In this document: positions 1 through 9,400 of the stretch, piece by piece
Position numbering within the stretch: the first letter of the stretch is position 1
Layout: each line of letters starts with the position of its first letter
DNA from: Plakobranchus ocellatus
Taxonomy: Eukaryota; Mollusca; Gastropoda; Plakobranchidae
Length of the DNA: 32,732 nucleotides
Assembly: GCA_019648995.1 (NCBI GenBank)
Contig: BLXT01005511.1
Coordinates: 2,663,882-2,696,613, forward strand
Direction of reading: 5' to 3'
The notes under the pieces: model-generated
What the model saw: only the letters and a program-made list of their open reading frames with translations
Database searches by the model: none
Told to the model about the DNA's origin: nothing
Program-made: the position numbers and the translations under genes

Positions 1-371
1 AAGATTGGAGGGGGATTTTGCTAATCCATGGGAGGGGGTGAGAATGTAGGATGAGGTGGGCGGATATATGGATATATACCCATATCCCAGGTAGTGAGAC
101 AATTAGAGGGAGATGTGGGGTAGAGGGAGGCATAGAGGAGTCTCTAGAGATAAAGATCCTTCCCATTGTGTCTATCCTATTTGGGGGAGGGAAGGTAAGC
201 GAGGAAGCGGTAGGCATGGGTAGATATGGGGGAGATATTGAGTTGGTGAGAGAGTTAAGATTGGAGGATAGGGGAGGGAGATGTAGTAATAGGGATCGAG
301 ACATGGTTAGAGAGGGGAAAGTGGTGTCGTGTTTTATGTATGGACAAAGTTGTGGGGGGAGGGGGGAGAGG
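1..371. other. G-rich, strand-asymmetric unassigned sequence
   Basis: The plus strand is strongly purine/G-rich with many GGGG and GGGAGG runs, ending in a dense G tract at about 351-371. It directly abuts the point where the minus-strand RTE-like homology stops. I see no recognisable protein, and open frames here are low-complexity. It could be 3' sequence of another element or a degenerate minisatellite; short pieces such as AGATTGGAG recur (2-10 and 259-267). Confidence 0.4.
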
Positions 372-1105
372 AAAGAATGTATCTTTGGCCATAGCTATTC
401 TTTTACTTATTTCACTTATGCTTCTGCCATCTGTTGTTATCAGATGGCCTAGATATTTCAATTTTTTAACTTGTTTGATTTGTTTGCCTTTGCTGACGAG
501 ATTGGAATTGGGGTTAGAAGATTTCTTTGAGATGACCATACATTCTGTTTTCTTTACATTCAAAGACAGGCCCATTCTTTCGCTCTCTAAAACTACAGTA
601 TCTAGAAAGTTTTTGAGTTGCTCCCCAGATTCTGCTTTTAAAACTGTATAATCTGCATACCTGAGATTATAAAGATTCTCTCCATTTATTTTTAAGCCTG
701 AAACATCCTTAACATTGCATTAAAAAGTTTTGTTGCCAGATCTATTCCTAAATTATCTAATGCTTTATTTCTACTGGTATATTATCTGGTCCTGTGCCTT
801 TTCCATTTTTCAATTTCTTTATTGCTGCTTCTACCTCTTCTTTAAGGATAGTTGGGCCTTCAATGTTTTTCTCAATTTTGGGTTTTTTGCCCCTATAATC
901 TTTAAAAAAGATCTTCAACATATTCTGACCATCTGCTTTTCCATTAACATTGTTCCGTCTTTTGATATGATGCAGCCAGGGCTAATGCATTTGATTTTCT
1001 TATCACTGATGTCCTTAATTTTAACATACATTAATTTGATGTTTATATTTAGCTTTGCTCTATTTCCTGACATTGTTGACAATCCATTCTTCTTACGCCA
1101 CATTG
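372..1105 (-). pseudogene. RTE-like reverse transcriptase, internally deleted and mutated
   Basis: The minus strand from about 1105 shows the connector (MLMEKQMVR and a segment IEGPTILKEEVEAAIKKLKN near 860-800), then GKGTGPDNIPVEIKAL. Homology then jumps at about 720 directly to the segment around the catalytic box, so roughly the first half of the RT palm is missing. The box reads YADYTV (near 630) where active enzymes have YADD, so a catalytic Asp is lost. It continues with GLSLNVKKTECMVISKK and KYLGHLITTDGR to ISKRIAMAKDTF near 375, where similarity ends. Inactive remnant. Confidence 0.8.
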
Positions 1106-1439
1106 CATTTTATTTTGATGTCTCTGTTTAGGTCTTTGTATTTGACTTGTACATTTTTTGGTTAGTACCTTTCTTCCATTAAATCGAGTATTTTTTTGTT
1201 ATTCCATTTCTTACGCTCTTTTCTTATCTTTTGTTTTTCTCTATGACTTCATTAAATGAATTTTTTATTTCTGACCATAATTCTTTACTTCTAAGATGTT
1301 GTTAAGGGTCTCACATTTGTTATGCACAGCTATAGCAATTGTGCCTCTTAATTTTTTATCAGATTTTAGTAACTCCATTTGGAATTTAGGATTAGCCTTT
1401 GCTTTTCTTAATTTTTTAAGTTTTATCTCAAATTTACAC

Positions 1440-2085
1440 ATTACTGGAATATGATCTGAATCAGTCGGCTCCCGGCAGTGATTTCGATGATTTGAAGGCG
1501 TTTCGAAATGAGAATATAATTTTTTTTTCTACTTCTATCTCCAGGGCTCTTCCAAGTCCACTGTCGCCTTGGATGATTTTGAAACCAAGTATTTGGGATG
1601 GTAAAATCATTGATTTGGTCCCATTCAATTAGCCTACTTCCACGCTCATTTACAGTCCCTCTGCCACTGGGCCCAAAATATCTTTTAGCCTTTGATCCCC
1701 AACTTTTGCATTGAAATCTCCCATATTATTATGTCCTGGGATTTTAGATAGCCTTTCACTTTTTCTGTTTCTTCATAAAACTTTTCTACTTCTACATCTT
1801 CACTGTCAGTTGTTGGTGCATACACTTGAATAATTCCTAGATTTAATGGTTTGGCTAACAATTTAGAGACAATTACTCTATCTGAAATGGACAACAACTC
1901 CCCACACTTTTTGACGTTGTTAGATCGAATAAGATACCAACGCCTCTTTCATGTGTATGTCCCCCTGAGTAATTTAGAGTTTTGCTACCTAGTTTCATGG
2001 AACCTGCCCCTGTCCATCTTACCTCAGCAAACCCAAGGATGTTAAGTTTTATTCTGCCCACTTCTTTAATAACATTTTCTACCTT
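1440..2085 (-). pseudogene. RTE-like endonuclease domain, frameshifted
   Basis: Minus-strand frames show the endonuclease in order: NILGFAEVRWTGAG (near 2030-1990), YSGGHTHERGVG (near 1960), the segment IIQVYAPTTDSEDVEVEKFY (near 1830-1780), then GDFNAKVG in a shifted frame (near 1715) and SDHIPV near 1450. In the exonuclease-endonuclease-phosphatase family these correspond to the E-V-R-W, G-D-F-N and S-D-H motifs of the active site. The motifs survive but frame changes and stops separate them, so no functional nuclease can be made from this copy. Confidence 0.8.
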
Positions 2086-2103
2086 TCCTTTTTTTTTTAG
2101 CTG

Positions 2104-2159
2104 GTTCGAAAATGGCCTAAGTCATGTTTAACAAAGAAGGGCTTAGGCCATTTTCGAAC
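2104..2159. repeat. Perfect 18-bp inverted repeat (hairpin)
   Basis: The arm GTTCGAAAATGGCCTAAG (2104-2121) is exactly repeated in reverse complement at 2142-2159, leaving a 20-nt loop. It lies just outside the upstream end of the RTE-like remnant and is unrelated to any coding frame. It may be the terminal structure of a small non-autonomous element or a local fold-back. Confidence 0.85.
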
Positions 2160-2264
2160 AAGCTTGACGTTTTGATGTTTGATTGATATTAATTTTGCAA
2201 ACAGATGCTGGATGACGACCTGGAGCCATTTGCTGCACATGGCGATCCCTGCTGAACAAGGGAT

Positions 2265-2450
2265 TTGGATTGGAATCACAAACCCCTTAATGTTGTTAAC
2301 TTTAGTTTTAGTTTTGTTTTGGATCATGATTTTTTTGTTTTCTTGGGAAGCTACAGCAGTGGTTTCCCTTTGCCTACTGCTGGTTTGTGTATGGGCTCTC
2401 CGCTAGCCTTAGTTTTGCAACTAATTCACAAGGCAGAGAGGATCTAGGGA
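2265..2450 (+). pseudogene. Possible Penelope-like reverse transcriptase remnant
   Basis: A short plus-strand frame contains GLCMGSPLA (2382-2408), preceded by FFVFLGSYSS. Penelope-like element reverse transcriptases have a segment of the form F-x-F-N-G-x-x-Y followed by G-L-x-M-G-S-P-L-S/A, which this resembles. No YADD box or other RT motif was found nearby, and the frame stops at 2447. The assignment rests on one motif and is weak. Confidence 0.35.
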
Positions 2451-3014
2451 TGGCCGTTATCCTATTAAGGATCTTCCGTCCTTTTCAGATATTTTTAATC
2501 TTACTGGGCCCCACTAACCTCCTCATCAATTTAAAATTGATGGGGTTACCAGTTTAATCGCCAATTGTGCAACAGATGCAGTTTAATGTCATACCCAGGA
2601 CTAAGTTTCTTGATATGTATTTCAAATTAAATCACTCTGAAAGCATGTGACCATGACTTCAGTACAAATTATAAGTGTGGCAAGAGAGATGGAAAAGAGG
2701 AATTAATTTAAAGAGTTAACTTTGGCAAAAAAAAGAAACTTCCATAAAATACTTGGGATGCAACCAATTTTATACAAATGCAGCCAAAAAGAAATTTTAG
2801 AGCAAAATAAATTTTGCTAACTGCAAGCATATCTAAGAAATGTATTAATATAACCTGCCTTGATTTACTTACTTTTTTTTTTCTACAAAAAGGAATTGGA
2901 ACTGGAATTGTTTCTCTTTTTTTTCTTACTGTGTTTTGAAAAAAAAAAGAATCACCAATTACAAATTGGAAAAGAGCAGTGGAGTATTAGTGAGGAATGA
3001 ATCATGTAAAGTTA
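2451..3014. other. Non-coding flank downstream of the LUC7-like gene
   Basis: AT-rich sequence with homopolymer runs (T at about 2872-2882, A at 2940-2948). No coding frame, RNA gene or recognisable element was seen. It lies beyond the candidate polyadenylation signal of the minus-strand gene. Confidence 0.5.
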
Positions 3015-3020
3015 TTTATT
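3015..3020 (-). terminator. Candidate polyadenylation signal AATAAA for the LUC7-like gene
   Basis: TTTATT on the plus strand is AATAAA on the minus strand, about 310 nt past the stop codon at 3329. A 3' UTR of this size is plausible, but such hexamers are frequent in AT-rich DNA and no other evidence marks the cleavage site. Confidence 0.4.
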
Positions 3021-3328
3021 AGTGGTAGATCTATGTGAAAAAGGTTGTTCAATGCCTCTTTACTATAGGCCTAGTAAACTTGAAGAGTTGGTGGATGACC
3101 ACTATTTAGTGATCTTATTATATTAATCATGTTTGAAAGTTGTTTGCTTAATCTACACAGCAAGGATGCATCCAACATTTATGCATTGATGAGTTCAATT
3201 TTTTTGCAAAATATGGCAAAAAATTTTTTGAACATAAGTGTTGGTGACACATAATTTGGCAAACCTTCATATACATTTCCAACCAGCTTTGCAACACCTG
3301 CACAAAAATGTTTTAACTTATGGCATCC

Positions 3329-3443
3329 TTACTTTCTTTCCGCAGAGCCTGAGTGAGATCGGGGTGCACGAGACCGACTGTTCGATCTGCTGCGCTTGTG
3401 GTGCTTTTTACGAGAATGACTCCGAGAGCGAGATCTTCTACGC
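3329..3443 (-). CDS. LUC7L: LUC7-like coding exon 9 (RS tail and stop)
   Basis: Acceptor CCCCCAG before G at 3443; that G completes AGG with the previous exon. It encodes RRRSRSRSHSRKKHHKRSRS and ends SGSAERK at TAA (3331-3329). The stop lies inside AAA|GTAAGG, a good donor consensus, so some transcripts may splice onward to a further exon that I could not find. The C-terminus lacks the EAGEI ending of vertebrate homologues. Confidence 0.85.
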
Positions 3444-6400
3444 CTGGGGGAAAAGAAAAAATCAAGTTCCAACAAGTACTTCTAAAATCCATCTCTACTG
3501 CCCTACTCGAAATTTATTTAGATCTATATATATCAAACCTATGCTAAAAAGAGCATCTTATCAAAAGACAATATTTGTATAGCAGTCCAGCAAAATCAGT
3601 TGAGTTGTGGATCTACATCACCGAGTTCAAATAAAAAAATTTTAAGCAAAGTAGAAATTTTCAAAGCTTATTTGAACAGAAAGTCTATAGCATGTCTAAA
3701 GAAAGTTCCCCACATAAAGAAGTGAGCAGTTTGCACCCCTCTAGTTCATCGTTTTCATTTAAAGTCAGTCAAGCAGAAATACAACTCACTTTATAAGACA
3801 AAACTTGAAATTTACCTGGCGAGCCAAAAGAATGTTTTCACTACGATTAAATCTTTCTTCACTGGTAAAGAAATCTGTTCAGATATTCTCAAGTAAAACT
3901 TATAATTTGAAGTTTATATATATATCAATACTCAATATGCTATAATTTGTAAAGTCCCTTCCTAATCAAAATTTTAAATGCAAATAGAAAACAGTCATAA
4001 GATTTTTCAAACAAAATGTTTCCTTTCTTTTCAATATGTTAACACATGATACAAAATTTTTTAGATAAAGATGCCTTTTGATATTTTTGCCAGCACATTC
4101 AACTTTTGATTCAAGTGGAAAATAAGTGATAACTGTTCAAATACCTTTCTCTAGATCCAGAACGAGATTTCCTTGATCTAGAGCGGCTGCGTTTTGATTT
4201 CTTCCTTGAGCTACGGTCTCGAGATCTTGAGCTGAGGAAACAGTAGAGATGTGGCATATATAAAACTAAGGGATTACAACAGCCTCATTATAATATTGAG
4301 TTTTCACTCAACACTGTTGAGACAAATAATTAATTCAAACTTCACAACCCGATGACATTATAATGCAAGTTTTTAAAAGTAGTGAAGATGTACAAACCTA
4401 CATGAAGTCCAAATCTGCAATACTAGCTTTAAAACATCAACAATTTTGCACATATGACAAATTTTACTCACCAGTTTATAAATCCCATTGAATCTAATAT
4501 ACCAAAGAAAAATCTTTGTTTTATACAAATCAAGTAAAGAGATTAATAAGGGTGCGGGTTCAAATCCTAATCGGACATATTGCAATTTTCTTTCGTCTTG
4601 TCTGTTGCTAGGTCTAAGTTCGTGAGTGTCTTCTTTGTGTCTTTATTCTATAACCCTGTCGTTCACACTGTATCTCTTATAGATCTTTAGATCTAGCACT
4701 GTGGTCTGGGCTTCTTTTATAGATAACCTTTCTTTTTAATATACAAATGTAATAATTTTGAAAATTATACCACTGGTATATATACAATGGAAACCTCTCA
4801 ATTCAGAGTGCCAGGGAATGGATAAAAAATTCCATTTTAAGACTTCAAATTATTAAAAGGGGCAAAACTAGGGGATCAAAGAAGAACACTAAATACTAAA
4901 CCTACATTCGGCATCTTTCTTCCCTCCTCTCACCCTAGTTTAACCTCTTATCTAAATCAAGTTCTTGTTAATGGCATTCCTGGAGTATGCCAGCTTTGTT
5001 AAGCAGTTGGGAGTTCAAGAGGAAATTGCGTTTTGTGGCAATGTGGACTTTGAATTATGAGAATTGACTTTCTTTGACTTGGAGTAATGAGTTCAAAGTT
5101 AACAAGCCAAAGAAGAGAAAAAAAAAGTATAGGATTATGAGAAATTCGAATAATCTGACTTCAGCTATTGAGATTCCCACTGTATTATATATTCATTTAC
5201 AAAAATATGTCTGACAGAATAATAGAAGAAACTCAGAAGTAAAAACATTATTTTTTTTACTGATTTAAGGGTTGGAGCATTCTTTATATGCGCTAGTCTT
5301 AGCAAAAGAGGTAAGTTGAAAAATATGATTTTATGCTTTAAATTAAACAGTTAAGTGTTCTGGATGTAGAACTGGAGATATGACCTTTTCTCCCCACTTT
5401 TGCTATCTGAAAAGCATCTACTAGTAAAATGGACATCTTATTGGGTTTGCAAGAAGAAGGGTAAAAAAATCATCTGCATATCTTAATAAAGAAGTTGTGC
5501 TGTGTTTCTGTTAAAGTTAATAAAATTTAGCCTTGCAGTTTTTAACACACGCAACATTGCCCACTCTCTAAAATGAGGTAATTCCCAGAGATGTATGATT
5601 ACATTGCAAACCATAGTAATTGCTCATGTTTACGACACTTAATGAAAAACATGTTTATGCCAATGAAATTTTCAAATGAAAAAAAAAACCAGAAAAAAAT
5701 AGCTTAAACAATGTCACTTTACATACATGCAAAGTGGCAAGAATATCAGAGATAAGATCTGTAGTGTGAATGGAAATTGGTCAGCGATTGATCTCAAATT
5801 CTAGACCGTTTAATTTCAGGATTCAAATTATCATAGAAACTTATGGAGGTAATGTTTAAGCAATATACTATTGAGCTGAAAACACGTAGGAATGAAGACT
5901 AGGTGGTCCTTAAAAGTGAAAATGCCAAGTTGACGCTATGTAAACTGGATATCAAAAAATTTTGTTACAAATCAGTTGAATAAAAATAACAATATTTTGG
6001 GAAAAGAAATAAAACTATATTGATATACCTTATTCATTTATCAAACATGAAGACAAAACCAGAAAAATGCAGTGTTGGAAATAAAATGCTTGATCTGTGC
6101 ATTTTCAATAATTTGTACTTTCACATTATTCTTTCTTGCACATATTTGTGATGGGGCCAGCAAAAACACGGCACATGGTGAAAATTTAAGATATGTTTTT
6201 ATTTTTCCTAAGATCTGAAATGTTTTCTCAACATCATGCTTCTTGAATTTTTGAAATATCTTAATTAGAAGCTGAAATATTGCCCATTGAAGACAGAAGA
6301 TCAGGGAAGTATTGAAATGAGAAAATTGCGCATAAAGTTTCTGCTTTTATTTTCCCTCAAGTTTTTCTTTGTCTTTGGTTCTCAGACCAATAAAATTGAT

Positions 6401-9400
6401 TCTGTTGCACTGGGATACATTTTAAGTCATTGAGCATCAATAGATGTATAAAAAAAAATATATTTAAGAATTATTACTTGATAAAATTGTACAATTGGCT
6501 AGGCAAAGGAGGAATGTAAAGAAAAAAGATGTACACAGCGATTCTCATCATTAGAAACAAAACATTCCATAGATACTTTAAATAGCATAATTTTCTTTCT
6601 AAAATAGTAAGACATATAACAGTGTATTTCTTCTTTCCTAGAATTCACTATTTTATAAATTTTGTAATAAATGTGGCTTTAGGTGGCGAGTTAGACCTGA
6701 AAGAGCTAATTCAGGTCTCTAGAGATTACTATCATCCGCAGGCATAGTGAAGGGCAGGACTGACTCCTAGATCTAGAATTTCAAACGTCTACAATTACCA
6801 AAGTATTTTTCCAAAAGATTGAACAACCTCAACATGACTACTGTGAGGTAAATACACGGTGAAAATGGTTTAGATCCAGGTTCTACATGCTCCTACACTA
6901 GATCTATGCAATGTTTAAAGTCATGCAAGCTTGGCACCTCTGTTGATCATTGATCTTCTTCTTATCATAAACATACTTGTCCTCATGTGAGCTGGCATTC
7001 TCTGAGATAAAATAATCCACTATGAACTTATTTAGTTGTATTTTTTCATTCAGAGGAGCAGTAATAGTTTTTTTTTCCCCTTATTAATTAGAATCTAGGC
7101 CTAGTCAATGCAGGCATTCTGTTGCTGATAAACAAGCCCTTAGAAATGGAGCGTAGCTCTTAATTAAAATTCATTTAAAAAAAAACATCACAGCAAGAAA
7201 AGACTTTTGCGGCTTGTGATAAAAGGATAACAAAAGTTGTTTCATATGATATATAGGTATAAATTTATTTGAATGTGCAAATTAATGGGGTAGATGACCC
7301 ACAGAATACAACAACATAATTCGCAGGAAAGCCACTTTTTTTTCACCAAAAAAAAGGATTCAACTTGACATCACAAAAACTTTTAAAAACACCTTTAGGC
7401 AAAAATTATCTTTTCGGACGTAATAAATTAACAGTTAAAGGTTGGTTTTAAACAATAATATGATTTTGCTGAATATCAACCTAACATCACGTTTTTGCCT
7501 GTAGCTTGAAATAAAGTCCAGCAGCAGGTGCTGTGTTTTCGCTGAACATATCACATATTTTTTTCTGCAGTCTTTAAAACCAGGCATTTTCAAGAAAAAC
7601 TTTGAAAACTGGGAATGACAGTCCAAGTCAGGAATTTCCAGATTTCTATTTCAGGTATGGACCTTGGCTGATTTTGACATTTCTTGAAGGACAGAGAAGG
7701 AAAGTGTGTAAATGGACAACAAAACTGGTCATCTCAACTGGATGAGATCTCTATTTTTCTTGAGAGTGAATAGAACCCCATTTCCCAGCCCCCTCAATTT
7801 GCATGAAGATAATAATTCCCTAATGACATCTAAGGCATTTGTGGCTGTTGACAACAAAAGGATTTGCAATTTACCTTCTCCTCCTTCTATGCCGATCTCT
7901 ACTGCGAGACCTCCTCCTTTCACGGTCTCTGCTACGATCTCTACTGCGGTCCCTTCTGTCTCTATCTCTATCTCTGTCACTATCTCTATCATATTTATTA
8001 CGACTTGGACTGCGGTCTCTTCTTCCACGATCATTTTCTCCATCATGTTCTCTTCTCTGTCGCATTTCTTCTCTTTGGGCCTCTCGCTGAGCTCGTCTCT
8101 CTGTGACCAAATTCTTAAAAAAATAGAGAGTTCATGTTGTAGCATTTAGCTGAAATGCAAAAATAAAAGCTAAATACCACAGATCAGGTTTATAAAAGAT
8201 ATATGTATTAAACTATGGCAATTGCAATATTGAAGAAGAAAAATTGCTAAAAAACAAAATAATTCAAGGAAGTTAGTTAAGTCATTATCAAACATAATGT
8301 TATCAACTTCAAATTACATAGAAAATCTAACTATTACTTCAAAGACAGTAACAAATTTACAGGGGAAAAACATCTTTTCCAGTCTTTCCTTGAATTCAAG
8401 GTTTCACTAAGGTTCAAAAGTAAATGTTCATGGCTGTCAATTATCAATTTATATCATGGATTAAAAAAAAAGGCTCTACAATACGTAATAGAAAAAATCA
8501 AAGAGAATACCTTTAGAAGATCCAGTTTCTCCCTGATAGTGATAAAGCCCAAGTGCAATTTGCCACCAAAGTGATCAGCCAACCGTCTGTCATTATCATG
8601 GATACCAAGGTAGGCTCCACACACCTCACAGACTCTCAATTTTTGCTGCTGATAGCTTGAGGCAGGCATGGAATTACGGAATTCCAGCTGAAACAGAAAT
8701 AAAAAAGGCAATATAAGAAAACAAAATCGTCATCTTGGTAGAGTGTGTGCTAAGAAAGGCCTGCAATTTGGGCCTATAGATTGACTGCTTCTCTATTTCT
8801 TTTTTTTTGAAAAGAGCTTCTTGATTTTTTACAGATTGTATAGGCAGACAAATAGAGGGGCACAACATAGCAATTTTAAAGAGGGCCAAAAATCATGGCA
8901 GCACAGATTAAAAGAAATAGCTGTCTCAGAATTTGTCCACATGAGCCACATGTTGCAAATTATTTTTTTTTATGTCACAACCTACAAAATGAGAAATTTA
9001 AAAAAAAAAAAAAAAAAAACCTCTGCTTGGCTCTTCTTGGTTTTGAGTGCCTCGACTTCTTCTAACATCTTCATGGACTCTTCCACCTGTCCTTCAGCAC
9101 CAATCTCTTCAGCCTTGGCCATGAGTGTACCAATCTGCTCTCCCAGGGAATGAATCTGCTCAGCCTGTCATTAATACAAAATTAAGTATTTAAGTAAGAA
9201 AAAAGAAAAAAATTTGTAAGAAAGTTTTCTTTAACCTACAATAGAGAAACTATAAAGCTTTTTTCCCTGTGGCTTAATGATATAAACTACAACGATTATG
9301 TTCTGAAATAAAAAAATAAAAAAAAAATTATGCATTCTAGAGTAGATAGAATCACCATTAGCAGAAAAAAGGCAAGCTTGGCCATTTCAAAAGCCTAGGG

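Larger units (their letters stand above)
372..2090 (-). mobile_element. Broken RTE-like non-LTR retrotransposon
   Basis: Read on the minus strand from 2090 down to about 372, the sequence carries in the right order the pieces of an RTE/BovB-type LINE polyprotein: apurinic-like (EEP) endonuclease, connector, then reverse transcriptase. The pieces fall in several frames with stops, and the palm region of the RT is largely missing. The upstream end (near 2090) is next to an A-rich run and the downstream end stops abruptly at a C-rich flank on this strand, so both ends are probably truncated. No intact open frame remains, so this is a dead copy. RTE assignment rests on recognisable protein pieces only; a BLASTX search would settle the clade. 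Confidence 0.85.
4232..7874 (-). other. Intron 7 of the LUC7-like gene
   Basis: A 3643-nt AT-rich intron between RS-domain exons. It holds a B-box-like tRNA/SINE trace near 4555 and a small hairpin at 6693-6718; otherwise I see no coding frame or repeat. Its length next to much smaller introns suggests accumulation of old insertions. Confidence 0.7.

Noticed and set aside
7729-8145. Long open frames on both strands (138 and 145 residues) over the RS-coding exon
   Set aside because: They are shadow frames of the Arg/Ser/Asp repeat coding; only the minus-strand frame that joins exons 6 and 8 in phase matches LUC7 proteins.
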